Position numbers and translations under genes: made by a program. Positions 49,394 through 62,323 of a stretch of 64,000 nucleotides of DNA are shown piece by piece. The notes under the pieces are model-generated. The model ran no database searches and was not told the DNA's origin. It was given only the letters and a program-made list of their open reading frames with translations. Each line of letters starts with the position of its first letter. Position 1 is the stretch's first letter. Source of the DNA: Hofstenia miamia (taxonomy: Eukaryota; Xenacoelomorpha; Acoela; Hofsteniidae); assembly GCA_900660155.1 (NCBI GenBank), contig CABFPE010000174.1, positions 371,930 through 435,929 of the forward strand, written 5' to 3'.

Positions 49394-50060
49394 GGCGTTA
49401 TTGCAGAATAGTGCCCTCAATAAAAAATAATATTTTTTACATATTTATACCTTATTTTTTATGCTGATTTCAAATATCATAATCATTTTTACCGAAAACT
49501 TAAATTTAACAAATTATTAATTGAAAATATTCAATTATCTCCATAGTAACAAACGTAATTTATTGCGACAAATAGCCTTGGATTACAAATTATTAAGTAA
49601 AACTTTAAGTTATTCTTATTACAAGACACTTTTTCCAAGATTTATGATATTTTGTAACCCTAAACCCTAACCCAAGTACGAAATAAATTTTCCTATACTT
49701 AAGCCCTATCCCAAACCCTTATTTCTGTACTATTTTATAGACCCTAACCCTAACCCAAAATCCTTTTTACTAAAAACATTATTATTTTATGAAATTAAAT
49801 TTACGTATATAGTTTATGAGCATATAAAAATGAATTTTGCGAACGTATTATGCCTACCCTCCAAAAGTCCGCTATAATTCTATTCTAACTAACCGCCGTT
49901 TTATTTTAGTTTCCATAGAGATTTTCAATTAATAATTTGTTAAATTTAAATATCCAGTAAAAAAAATGATTATGATATTTGAAATCAGCATAAAAAATAA
50001 GGCATAAATATGTAAAAAAATATAATTTTTTATTGAGGATACTATTTTGCAATAATATCT
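49394..50060. mobile_element. Inverted-repeat (foldback-type) element with telomere-like core
   Basis: Long arms of about 160 bases (49394-49560 and 49900-50060) are inverted copies. Shared blocks include CCTCAATAAAAAA, TTACATATTTAT.CCTTATTT, ATGCTGATTTCAAATATCAT, and AAATTTAACAAATTATTAAT. The termini are GGCGTTATTGC and, reversed, AGATATTATTGC. Flanking AAATGTT (49387-49393) and AAATATT (50061-50067) may be a 7-bp target duplication. The roughly 340-bp core has three CCCTAA-rich patches and no transposase. Confidence 0.75.
49656..49757. repeat. Telomere-like CCCTAA patches inside the foldback element
   Basis: AACCCTAAACCCTAACCCA at 49656-49674, GCCCTATCCCAAACCCTTA at 49703-49721 and GACCCTAACCCTAACCCA at 49740-49757. 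They are variants of the TTAGGG-type animal telomere repeat read on the C strand, separated by the inverted pair GTACGAAATAA / TTATTTCTGTAC. Confidence 0.6.
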
Positions 50061-51314
50061 AAATATTAGGTCCAAGTTCATTCCTCTACAATATACCCTC
50101 ATATAGTATTATGACCAATTTATCACGGAAGTGACTCGCGTTTTTATTAAGTATGATAAATTTAGTTAATACCGTGGTAAAACGTGATTTTTAATCTATT
50201 TCTTAAACTTAATGTATTATTGCAAATTATGACATATTAGTAATGAATCCGAAACTCATGTATTATATTAATTATGAAAAGTATTTATATATTCCTTTAG
50301 AATATATAGAAACTGAAGCAAAATATTATATTGCGATAAATTCATTTGCTAAGAAAAATAGATGAACTAAATGCTCTGACAACTATTAAGATAAAATAGT
50401 GAAATTTGAATTTTTGAAAAATTAACCTAGTTAGGTCTTTGAAAAGCTGTTCTTAATGAGATTAGAATATCCAGAATATAACTAGTTTGGGAATGTAACA
50501 ACACGGTTTTGGCTAGTGGACATTAAGAAGACAAATTGCTTGCAGAACTATTGGTCCTAGACTAAGGTTTCTAGTAGGCAAAGCTAGCTTACTGTGTACA
50601 AAATGCTCTGATGCTCTTTTGACTCATTAAGTGTAGTGTTGACAGATTTGTTGAGATATCTATATATGTCAATGTACCACTGCAGAAACTGCTATTCTCA
50701 TTCTAGTTCAAAAATTTCATTTGTGCATTGAAATGCATTTATTGAAACAATGTGTGTGTTCTTAAGAATCTCCTTTTATGAAATAAAATGTATTTACGAG
50801 ATTCTGGCAGAACTGTCCATGCTATATATTGTTTGATCAACTGAATACCAGAAAGTAATAAAATTTATTCATTCGATGCATTAGAGCATTAACACGCAGA
50901 AGTTAATGAGCTAGCGGCGACTTCATTAATTCAATTTAATTCTGAAGACAATAGGCTTTTTCTTGTTTATTACATAAATTTAACAAGCACATATAAATAA
51001 GCATGAATCAGAGGAATTTACTTATATGAGACATCGTTAGTCACATGTCATAAAGGATAAATTGAATATAAAATAATAAAAAGTTTCAGTTAATGTCAGT
51101 CTTCCAATGTTTCATAGCAAAACTATATTTCAAAAAACAGTAAAATATTCTAAAAATATATTCAAAATTTTATGTCACAACTTGTTATTGATTATTTTTT
51201 TGACCTACTATGCATAATTCAAGAACTTGATTAGCGCAAATACAGTCTGAAAACTTTATACATTTGAATGATTTCAAGTCACACATTGGAATTGGATAGA
51301 TGTCATTATTATTT

Positions 51315-51364
<50 letters not shown>

Positions 51365-52320
51365 CAAAATAATCTACATAAACTATGAAGCTGAAAAGTG
51401 GTTTACATTTTAAATTCTCAATGCCGAAAATTAACTACGATCTTTAGATATAAAATGGTGTTTATAAACATAGTTAAATTGAATTTGTAAACTTTATTTT
51501 CATTCAGGAATTTTATTGCCATATTTAACAAACTACAGATTAAATTACTCTTCCCATACGCTGTAAACACCCTAAGATACCTGTTAATTCCTAATTTATT
51601 AGCATGTCATATAGTAAATACACCATGTTTCAGATCATGTTGCCACCAAATATTTCTTGCACTTAAGCGGGAATTATGTAAATTTTGAAATTTTTATATA
51701 AGGAGTGTTAAATATTACAGAAGGTAGTTATCTCTCTGAATTAGTTCAAAGTGGTCTTTAATAAACTATATCTCTATTTAATGAAGATCAATGTTTGCTA
51801 CAAAATCCGAGAATCTCCTAAAGCTAAAATCCATTTAAATTCTTTAGGTTTATATCAAGTTTGCCGCGATATATGGTTATGTCCTTGATAGACTATCATG
51901 CAAGGGACAGAAAACGTTTCTATTTATTCCGAATAAATCCATTTTTTGCAAACAATGTCTTGGAACAAGTTAATTTACTGTGCAAAACAATATAACTGCT
52001 TCATTCTTGATTCCTTTAGTTATCGTTCTCTATCCCCATAGCACTATTTTTTTGAATGTTTGATCATATACTTTTGGATAGCTTATGTATTCAGCCTCAG
52101 GAATGTGCCAAAAATAATAATTATTAAATCCTTTTGTCAAAAATGGAAAAATTTTCACTCATTATATACAAATCTTTCATACTATGCTTAAATGTAGATT
52201 CAATATAATGCTGTTTCAGTTAATAAAAAGTCAATGATTGCTATTGCTTAGCACTCTTCAATCAAAGCGTCCTACAGATACTAAATCCATCCTAACCTAA
52301 TTTCTTATATATTTAAAAAA
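50061..52320. other. No gene recognised
   Basis: AT-rich sequence with a (TA)n tract at 51317-51360. Confidence 0.5.
51317..51360. repeat. (TA)n microsatellite
   Basis: Pure TA run of about 44 bases. Confidence 0.95.
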
Positions 52321-52322
52321 AA

Positions 52323-52500
52323 TAGTCTACGCCGGAAAGCCGACCGAAGCAGTCCGCAGTGTATGTTTTTAAAAAACGGTTTGCACTGCAACCTTCCACA
52401 GTCCGCGTGCTATGATCCACCTTCAGCAAATTTGCTGCGGTCGCAGGGACGGACATGTTCTAGTTCAAGTTTAATTACAATTCGCCCCAGGCAAATTTAA
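52323..52500. other. GC-richer island, unassigned
   Basis: A CpG-bearing patch (ACGCCGGAAAGCCGACCGAA, AGTCCGCAGTG, ACAGTCCGCGTGC, GCTGCGGTCGCAGGGACGG) in strongly AT-rich surroundings. CAGTCCGC recurs twice. No open frame or element end recognised; possibly a short interspersed repeat. Confidence 0.35.
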
Positions 52501-54255
52501 AATTTCTGATCCTTGCCATAACAATTATTTAATTGTTCGGTTGGCTAGATCAAAGTTGGGTCTTCCATGTTAGGAACGAATAATAAAATATAGAAATTGA
52601 AATTGAAAAACTTAAATTGGGTTTTGCAAGAGCATGATACTAAATTAAAATTTATAAACGCTAAAATTTAATTTGGAACAAATTCTAATGATCTAAAGTT
52701 ATTGTCTTCCAATTAAAACATAAATAGCTTGAAACAACAACTGATGTAAAACAGCTGCAATCTATATATAAAAAGCTTTTCAGCATTGAAATTACAATTG
52801 AAGGAAAGCGCGATTTAGAGAAAATTTTAGCAGAATTACGAAATTCTCATCATTCGGTACAATCTAAAAACCTAATTATTATCACAACAATTAAGCAGTC
52901 TATAATTTGCAGTAAAATCTTTTCAAATATTTACATGTTAGTTTGGAAGGCGCTTGATATGTGGACGATATTGCTTTAAATAAAGATAGTATCAGTTGTT
53001 TACGTATTTCTAGTTGAACAGTGTTGGCTTTGCTCACTGTCGCAAATGAGATTTACAAGTAAACTCAACTTTGTAGTCAAAGTTGCGTTTTTTCAAAGCA
53101 AGCCAATCAAAGTATAACTTCAGCATTACCATTATAGCAGAAAAATGTTTAAAAATATATAGTGTTGTGTACGACAATGTGTCGATCATTAATTCCGATT
53201 CGGAAATAGAGTTCTCTTTTAGGCATTATAATAATGAGTCATCCTAAAATGAACTTTAGTTGCCTAATATTGGACTAGAAAACTAATATTTCTATTGTTA
53301 TGTTAGCAACTACAACAATATTCTACATTATGAAAATCAATTTAATGATAAAAGCATGGGAAATTTTTTTGATGGATGTAATTGATACAACTGTCAAAGC
53401 GAATGGATTGTCATGTGAGATATATTTCGTGTACAGCGTATTCATCCAATTTTAGAATTTGTATGCTGTATATTCGAGCATTTCCGCGCATCTTTGTGTA
53501 TTTTTTAGAAAATTTAATTTATTCATTTTATAGAAATATTTTCAGGTTTTTAAATAAAGTTCTATTAGTTGATTACAAAGTGCGATCGGGAGATATTTCG
53601 CCCTATGCATGAATATGCAGTAAAAAAAATATTTCACAAATTCCGCTCAGGATATACACTATAAAATTTTATGTAAGATTGTGTTTTGTCAAAACCATGT
53701 ATCGTAGAGCTTCACCTGTGTCTCGTTTTATCCGTCCCTTGTCTATAGGGTAGACGTAGTTAGCATCTCTATGCAGAAAATTTATTGAATAATTAAGCAG
53801 TAATGCTCACAATTTTATGAGGGGCAGTTTGTTCTGGTTAATTCTCAATTTAGCTAATAGGGTTTATTTCGCTAGGGATTCTGCATTCTGTTGATAACAA
53901 CAATTTGCAGGCATTAAAATGATCATTTTTCAAAATTCATTTACATTTAGGCAAGAAAAGTTGTATTAAGAAATAAATGGGATTAAGCTTTTTATCAGCT
54001 TCATTTAGAGATGACATGGGTCGGCCAGGAAGCGCCGGATCTGGCGTGTCCCAAGTCAATCGATATTAATTGTCAGCTAAGCTGAACTTTTCAATTTCAG
54101 TTTGTAGATCTTTTTTTCATATCACATACTTGTACAATTTGCTGACCAAAAGGCAGAAATTTATAACAGCTACTGCCAATAAACAAAATAGTAAATTAAG
54201 GCAAATTTAAAAAAAATGCAACTACGCAATTTTTGCAATTCAATCAGTAATGTTC
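52501..54255. other. No gene recognised
   Basis: AT-rich sequence. Small GC-richer patches near 53700-53760 and 54010-54055 carry no recognisable motif. Confidence 0.5.
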
Positions 54256-54378
54256 GCAGGAGGAGAGGAGCATTGTGGAATACCCCCTTCCCATCAGGTT
54301 TTCAAAATTTATTTTGGTTGCTCACTTGATAATAATGTCCCCCCTGTCAGAAAATTCTGCGTACGCTCCTCTCCTGGC
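54256..54378. repeat. Short inverted repeat pair, possible miniature element
   Basis: AGGAGAGGAGC (about 54261-54271) is repeated in inverse as GCTCCTCTCCT (54365-54375), enclosing a roughly 93-bp GC-richer spacer containing TACCCCCTTCCCATCAGG. Without flanking duplications this remains a suspicion. Confidence 0.3.
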
Positions 54379-55280
54379 CTCAACATTTAAATTTTTTTGA
54401 AAATTTTCAGGATTGTTTTTGAAAATTTGATTTAGAAAGAGACAATTAAAGTAGCATCAAAGAAATTATGTCATTTGCAGACTAAATGCGGGGAGAAATG
54501 AATAATAAATGTTTGATAAATAGTCTTTTAAAGAATTAAAAAATCTCAATTCCATATTATCTTTGAAATAATGAATGAATTATGTTATTAGAGGTAATAG
54601 ACGTTAACAAGTGGGAGGGGATTCTAATTATTCTACACTGCTGGATAAGGCTGAAAATGCGCAAATATTCAAAAAACAAAACATATGTGGAATTAAGTAG
54701 AATTGAATAGCGATAGGTTTACTTAAAGCTTCGTTTTACAACAATTATTTATTATTGCACTAAGCGCTTTAAAATTTTTAAAGAAGCCAAAAATCATTTT
54801 CAATCAATCTTAAGTCGTCTTGTGTCCGTTTAATGAAAAGACCGTTTTTCCACATTTTCCAGCATTTTTCTCCCAGCGAATTAGGAACTTTGGAAATTAT
54901 GGGATTGACAATAAATCTATGGGTGAAATTGCTTTTGTGTAATGTTGAAATTTCTAGCATCATCTACTGCTTTGGAATGAATTTGAAGTAATTGATAATC
55001 CATATTTTTCAAAGAAAATTCGAATTTTTTAAAAAAATTCCGTACCTAGTGTTCAGGTAATCAGGAAGTCCGAGACCTATGATAGTAACAACTAACCTCA
55101 AGCATTTGTTTCTAATATTGATTTCCACTCATGCGGTATTTGTGAAAAGTCAAATGCGAATATTGACACACCTATTGGTGAATGCATCGAAAACATTTCT
55201 GCTAGAGATATATTAATGTATTAAATATTTTTCAATCAAATTTTCGAGATTTAATAGAAATTCATATAGAGAATAAGAAA

Positions 55281-55285
<5 letters not shown>
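54379..55285. other. No gene recognised
   Basis: AT-rich sequence. The 61-codon minus-strand frame at 54778-54963 has no recognisable motif. Confidence 0.5.

Positions 55286-55317
<32 letters not shown>
55286..55317. repeat. (TA)n microsatellite
   Basis: Pure TA run at the left side of the repeat-family copy A. Confidence 0.95.
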
Positions 55318-55319
<2 letters not shown>

Positions 55320-55339
55320 ACTCTAGATACTGTGAGATT

Positions 55340-55690
55340 TGCATCCACCGTCTGCATTTTCCGATTTTCCATAGTATCCAGCGCCTTTTTTGATGGAAAG
55401 CCAGAATAATCGATTTTATCGAAAAAAATTATACATTGCGCATTTGGAATTGGGGACTCATTTCTTATGTGTGAGTTTCAGCTTTTTTCAAAAAAATTAT
55501 TTTACCCGTATCCAGCGCCCTCCATTATAGTATCTAACGCCCATATAGATTTGTTTTGTATCCGGCGCCTTGTAGTTATTTTAAAATTTTGTATCCAAAG
55601 CCCGTATATATATATAATTATATGTAATTATATATATATATATATAATATATATATATATGAACATACGGGCGCTGGAGATTGTTCATTA
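55340..55690 (+). repeat. (TA)n-linked GTATCC repeat family, copy A
   Basis: The 12-base motif GTATCCAGCGCC recurs directly at 55374, 55508, 55530 (GTATCTAACGCC), 55558 (GTATCCGGCGCC) and 55591 (GTATCCAAAGCC), and in inverse at about 55669-55679 (GGGCGCTGGA). The block sits between two (TA)n tracts (55286-55317 and 55605-55660). 55500-55600 aligns with the reverse strand of 30675-30813, showing a dispersed family rather than a one-off. Confidence 0.7.
55605..55660. repeat. Imperfect (TA)n microsatellite
   Basis: TA run broken by TAATTATATGTAATTA and ATAATATA interruptions. Confidence 0.9.
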
Positions 55691-56212
55691 GTTGGACTAG
55701 CGCTGTATTCTATGGGCTTTCAAAGATAATTAAAATAATAAAAAATAAATCTTACAGAAATGTGCATTTTAAGCGTTTAGCGTGCATGCAATAAATTACT
55801 ATATATGCTATGGAAATTTCAAAGTAACTATTCTCGTTAGCATAAAATTGACGTTTGCCTTCTGTTATCAATTTTACCCATTTTTTCTAAAGCTTAGCCT
55901 TGACAGGGCCATTCAGATAATTTCATGGCTTTTCAAAAAGCTCTTCGATTTCTCACTGTGTCAAGATGCATGTTAATGGCGGCTCATAAAGAGCTGTTAT
56001 ACAATCCATAAATTTATTCAGAGAAGATGCATCAGCATTGATGGTGGTAATCCTCGTTAAGCGAACTGCGAAATCACACAGACGGTTTTCATTTTTTCTA
56101 CACCTCTTCTTTCTTTAATATTATCTTGGAAACATTTCTCTAAATGCACACAATACTCATCGTTTAATCGTAGGCAATACAATCTGAATGACAGTCACAT
56201 TTTTCAGTCTAA

Positions 56213-56276
56213 GCACCCGCATTTGAAACAAAATATAGCGCACGGCACCCGCATTTGAAACAAAATATAGCGCACC
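56213..56276. repeat. Tandem duplication, 2 x 32 bases
   Basis: GCACCCGCATTTGAAACAAA followed by ATATAGCGCAC occurs twice in a row, at 56213 and 56245, differing only at the final base. It is followed by CGTGCGGT. Confidence 0.95.
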
Positions 56277-56538
56277 GTGCGGTCTTTAGTTACAATTGTG
56301 CATCACTTAGATGTGAAACCCGCAAGGGTAATGGACTCTAAATATATATTCAACAATCACCTTCAAATTTATGAAATTTCATTCTATTAAACGGAATTTT
56401 AATATAGAATCACAATTTATAATTATTAAAATGTCATTATTTGACAAAAGTGTATTGATTTAAAAAGAAGCAGAAATAACTAAGGAATTGGAATATAATT
56501 CATTGACACTATATCTTGTAGGCAAGAATACAGGCAAC

Positions 56539-57897
56539 TAGGGATGTGCCAGAATCCGGTATCCGCTAAGTCGGCAATTACACAACCGGATGAGGATATC
56601 CGGTATCCGGTAAAATTTAATTTGCTTACCGGATTTTCCGGATAATAAATTCTAAGATAAATCTTGATTTAAAAATGGAATTTTCGAGGAAAAGGGTATA
56701 TTTTTTCCAAGATATGGAAGTTTTCATGCAACAAAACAAGTTTTTCTGACATATCAGGAAGTAGTGCATTTAATATTTATTTATTTTCATTCGTAAGAAG
56801 TTTATATTAACTGGGAAATTATGGTTGGTCTTCATTAATAATATAATAATTAGAGCAACCAAAAGTTATAAAAGTCATATTTTTGTGTTGGTCTATTTTG
56901 CAGTCTTTTTAAAATTAGATGGTGCAGTTAAATAGGAAGTTATAAAATTATAAAAAGTCATATTTTTGTTTTTTGAAAAAACGGTAATATTTGTGGCTGA
57001 AATGTCATAAAAGTAATATTTTGGCATACTTTCATAAAAATTAAGAAGAAAATTAATGCTTTATTGTGACTGCTTTAAATCATTTAAACTAATATATATA
57101 CATACTGGTCTAACCCCCGAGAAGTCGAATTGCTAGCTAATTGTTGACACGACCTGACCCACTGCTCGTTGCGTTTCTTGTACTGGCCATGTATGCTGGC
57201 AGCTGAAAAAATATTAAAGGAACTATATGCATTATTATTTCATGGATTTTGCAATGCACTCGCAAAATATGTGAGGGTTGACATCTAATTGCTTCAATTA
57301 ATCCTGCCATCATAAAAATCAAAGTTGTTCAATGTTTGACAGAGTTGGAATTCCACTATATGATGTTATTACTCCCACCCTTGATCTTGGAAATAATGGG
57401 GTATATCAAGTCATGTTTAGAAAATACCGGTTTCACCCGCTATAATTGAAGGAAAGGGGATGGACATGTAATGGGAATTGTATGACAAGTTACGAAAATG
57501 TCAAGCAACACAGGCTGCAAATGAGAGACGTTTCTCTATGTTGAGAAAACTCTTGATCTATGACAGAAATTTAGCCACAATAATACATGGAAATTTATGT
57601 GCTGTTATTATAATTTAGTGAAGCAATTGCTTTAAAAAATTTAATTATTATTATGTAAGAGTTTTGTTTTTGTTTTATATTGCTTAAATGGATCATTTTA
57701 AAAAATGGATGGTCGTATTTTAGGGAATATTTAACTAAATTCCGTCATATTTTGTCATAGAAATGAATTTATATTTTGATTTTTTAAAATCATAGTTCTG
57801 GTTTCCCTAGTAATAATTATGCTATATATTATCCGGTAAATTATCCAGAATCCGGAATTATCCAGATATTCAATTCACTTTCCGGATCCCATTCCTA
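56539..57897 (+). mobile_element. hAT element with 8-bp duplication and transposase relic
   Basis: Termini are TAGGGATGTGCC at the left and, reversed, TAGGAATGGGATCC at the right. CAGGCAAC (56531-56538) and CAGGAAAT (57898-57905), 6 of 8 matching, flank it as a decayed target duplication. Subterminal ATCCGGTATCCG words repeat near both ends, as is usual in hAT elements. At 57499-57618 the plus strand reads CQATQAANERRFSMLRKLLI then YDRNLAT, the SER.FS core of the hAT dimerisation domain with S replaced by N, ending at a stop. The rest of the transposase is unreadable, so this is a 1.36-kb inactive copy. Confidence 0.8.
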
Positions 57898-58134
57898 CAG
57901 GAAATATAACAAGACATAGTGAGTGTCTATGATACAAATATTTAATATATTCAAGAAAAATTTCTCATAAATATAATATTCTTAACAATTTCAAAATTTA
58001 ACAAAAATATCGGAAAATTCATTGAAGCATTTACAAAGTAAGACATATTTTTTAAAGGTGAAAACCGTATCTTAAGAAAATTTAGTCAAGTCACAAGTCT
58101 TTGACACCACTCATTTTCAACTAAAAAAATTATG

Positions 58135-58146
58135 CATATATATTTA

Positions 58147-58184
<38 letters not shown>
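58135..58184. repeat. (TA)n microsatellite
   Basis: TA run with one TATTTATATATG interruption at its left. Confidence 0.95.
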
Positions 58185-58185
<1 letters not shown>

Positions 58186-61100
58186 TTATGTCAGAACCAT
58201 TATATTTTTGGCGAAAAACAATGGTTTTAAATTATTGACAGAGCAATGCCCTAAAAATGAAATTCATTTATAAAATATATTTGCTCAAATACATGTAGCA
58301 TAATTTCAGTATAAACCTAGGATAGGTTTCTTTTATTTGAATCAAACTATATCAATAATATTTTTACCCAACACTGCATTTGGATTGACTACTAAAACAG
58401 TTATAATTCAACTGCGTAAGTTGAACTGCCAAAACACATATGCATTAATGCAAATCTAATAGTCTTTGATGAGTTTATATGCTTCTTTCGTCATTAATCT
58501 GAAAGTGACTTAGAAATTGTGTTTGAAATTCGCTGTTAACAAAATATGCATTGTAATGAAAAAATTATTTTAATAGATTCTGCAGGTTTTTCTACACTAC
58601 GTAGAAATAATCAATCATTTTAATGCACTCAAACGTTCAGCTTAATGAAATTTCACTGAATGATTGTTAGGTATTATAAATACTTGTCTAAATCTTTATC
58701 ATTCTTTGATTTAATAGACATTTAGAATACAATACATAACCGGAATTGAAAACTTAAATTTAGATATTTTTATGAAGAAAAATTCAAAAAATTTAGCTAA
58801 GCTTAGAATCAACAGTGAATCAAATATCGTGCAAGTTTTGTGAGGCTTGAAGTGCAGCTAACGTTCGCTAGGATAGTCTGGTGAAAAATATTGAATATTC
58901 GTAATTTAAGTAGTTCTTGTATTGTCGTCAATATCTCTAGTCAAATTGAGTCACCTGCGAGCTGTGGACTTAAATTAAATATGTTTCTGCCATATACTGC
59001 CACAAACGTCAAAGATCAAACATAATGAGTGAGAGTGTAGAAGAATGTTAAAAGCTTATCTAAAATACAATTTGCATATCATTTGATCGCGGTTAATCCT
59101 ATTTAACCCAGATATGTGATGACTTCTATTTAATAATTTTAAAGCTCACTAAATAATGAAGATATCTCTAACCTGAAAAAACCAATAGATACATTATCAT
59201 CTCCTCTTTCATTCTATTAAAAAAGTTAGTATTTTTATATACTTCAAGCACAGAATAATTTTTTATCGCAAGTTAACAGGAAAGCTCACTTGCCCGAAGG
59301 ATTGATGAACATTGTTTGAAAATGTGGTACATTAATGCAACAATGGGCAGTGTAGGGTTAAATGAAAGCAGATACTGAAATATATTTGCAAGTGTAAAAT
59401 TTGACTACACTACAAGGTGACATTTAGAATTCATTGAAAGTACACTACACTCTTCTTCAATTTCTTTTAATAAAATAAACGTGAAAAATTCGCAGTTGTT
59501 TTCATTTAATTCATTGAAAGTTTTCCAGGACCCAAATGAAAACGGCGTTAGTATTGCAATTCATAATTCATATTTTTATTCAGAGAGTTTATATGAAATC
59601 CAACATTTGAGGCATTTATTATATATACAGAGTGTTTTATGTGTGTCCACTATATACTATATTTAACACATGAAATTTTTTGAAACATAGTACAGTTTAA
59701 AATATGAAAAATATCATTGAAAAAATTAATATTGAAAATCAGAACAGTAATTTCTCAATTTGAACTATCTACTATATCTTAGCCTTTATTAAGACTTGAT
59801 TCTGTTCAAGCTGTCTTTCCAATATTGGTCTGTTGTTCGAATGTGTGGTCTTTCACTTTCATATGCAATAAGACACCTAGCTAAAATTGATTATCACAAT
59901 GTCTACTAACCATACTTACGTTAATGGGTGTTTTGTTTTTAGGCCTTTTCGTTTACTATTACGCACTGTTGCAAATACAAATTTACACATTATAGGTAAA
60001 GAATAATTCATCGTAGACAGTAAAAATGGTTGATATACTATTTTCATTATATTTTATAAAACACATCAAGACAGCCATATGAAATCCAATGTGTATTTCA
60101 TATGTTTCCTATGCATTTTCAATGAGACTGTCATTAATTAACGCCTACAACACGTCACAGCTGTATATTAATTATTGTCTAATGTTGATGGAAATGTTCA
60201 GATGTTAGCAAAGTGTTTGCAAAAGAAAGGAATATTGGAGTTAATAGAGATTTATTAATGATAGAATAATCTAAAGTTTTGAAAAGAAATGCTGCCTGTA
60301 AATTCTTGATAAATGGTTAACAAATTCCATAAAATAGTCTGTTCCTTGAATTTTCACTAAAAATTAGAAGACAACAATTTGTATATGCGCATAAAATCTC
60401 TTAATATAAGCAAAATAAAATACTCCATAAATCCTATTATGTTATATTTCCGGAATATGAGTAAGAAAATAAAATTTATTTTACATTAAAAGTACCGTAT
60501 ATACAAAAACATAATTAGCTTATTTAATTATTTCTGAGCTTCAAAATTTTGAATCATGTCACTTTTTAAAAAGGCTGCAATATAGTAAAATGATAAAATG
60601 ATAAACTAATTTATGAGTATAGCCATCCAATTGGATTTTAAATTAGAATTATGGGTTTCAACATTGTCCACTGGAGGCCTAGTCTAAAATAGTGAAATTA
60701 ACTCTCCCAACTAAAATGACTGTAAATAACCAAAACTGTTCCTTAAAAAGCATTTCCTGAAAACAAAAGATAGCGTGTTCATATTTAATTGCTGGTAAAG
60801 CACAATCTGAATGCATGATTTGGAACAGCTTTGAATTTAAAACTTATTTTAAAACAATTGCCATTATTTAAAATATACCTCAGAAATATTCCAATTGTCT
60901 ACTGATTTTAGATTTAGACAAACTATTGAAAACAACGTATTATTCCATAAACAATTAACTGAAGCACTCTTATGAGCCAAAAATTAAACTTTGTCTGCAA
61001 AGTACAAGACAATCAATAATACTAATAATTAACTTCTCCTGATTCGCTTAGACAAAAAAGATTAGACTATTTTGGTTGCAACTGTGCTTAAGAAGCGTCA

Positions 61101-62299
61101 AAGTTGAGACAGATATCGACAACACTGTCGTTTATGAATTTCTTGATTCTTATTTATTAATAAATTTAATTAAGTTCGTCAAGAACAGCGATCAGTCGTT
61201 CACCGTTTGTCGGAGCCCTTCACCCTCTCAAAGATGGATATAGGCAGGGCAGGGAAGGGTTTTGCCAAGGTATTGGAAGGGATGGGACTAAAAAATGGGC
61301 TTAAATTATTCAACTACACAAACACAAAATTTTACGAAAGTCAACCCAAATACAGTGGATGCTCTATAATTTATAAAAATGTGTTAAAAATATAAGTTAC
61401 ATTTTGAAATTGTAGACTTCTATAAGACTCACTTAGGATTTTCAATTTCAGTGTGCAGATATTATAGTAAGTTCTTAACACCCAAATTTGGTCTTGCAGA
61501 CCGAAAATTTGAAGAAATTTATTTAGTGAAGATCATAAAAATGGACCTAAGATGGTCCGAATTGGTACTATGTTGAGTGGAACAGACAGAGCTTGGGTCT
61601 ACATTTTTGAACCATATATACCTTTACCCTTCGCTCACAGTCTCATGAACCTGAACATTTGCCTTCCTTTTGCTAAATTAGATAATAAAAGTGTTTTTAA
61701 TAATTGATAATATTTGAGTCATAGCTTTTGGAAAGATTCTTTGATTGAGAAAACATTAGTGACTCATATTCATGAAATCCCTACTTTTTTCCATTTATAC
61801 GATAATATATAATTTTCCATAAATAGCCGTGTTCAAAAACTTCCTTAGAAAAAATTTTAATCCATTGAATGATTTTTAGTGTCACTTAAAATATGGTTCT
61901 CTAATGAAACACTTTTAAAATTAAAAAAATTAGCCTATGTGTTATGTGCATATTTTCTAGCTGAAATGCACGCACAGATTTTATATCAACGCATTCTTTT
62001 AAAACCTTTTCTTGTAGAGATATTCGATTTCATTGTGTTAGTTTATTGGCAAAATTCAATATAGAACTAAATATCTTCGATACATTTCAATTGACTGGAT
62101 TATTCCTTTCAAAGTTTTTATTTTGCAGTACTTATTATCAAAAACCGTTAATTTTTAAAATGAATTCAAATTTATATACACATTGGTATCTACATTTTCC
62201 CTTATTGTTTCATTTTGTTCAAACAAATGATTTAGTCAAAAATATTTTGCATAACTAATAACATAACTAAAAAAAATGGTGAAATCAGACATGCAACTA

Positions 62300-62323
62300 T
62301 GACGTCATACTTGCATGACGTCA
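62300..62323. promoter_or_regulatory. Pair of CRE-type octamers
   Basis: TGACGTCA at 62300-62307 and again at 62316-62323, 16 bases start to start. Paired CREB/ATF sites are seen in some promoters, but no start site or coding exon was identified nearby. Confidence 0.4.

Noticed and set aside
61207-61395. A 62-codon plus-strand frame with a glycine-rich start.
   Set aside because: No recognisable family, and the C-terminal half is low-complexity. Kept only as unassigned sequence.
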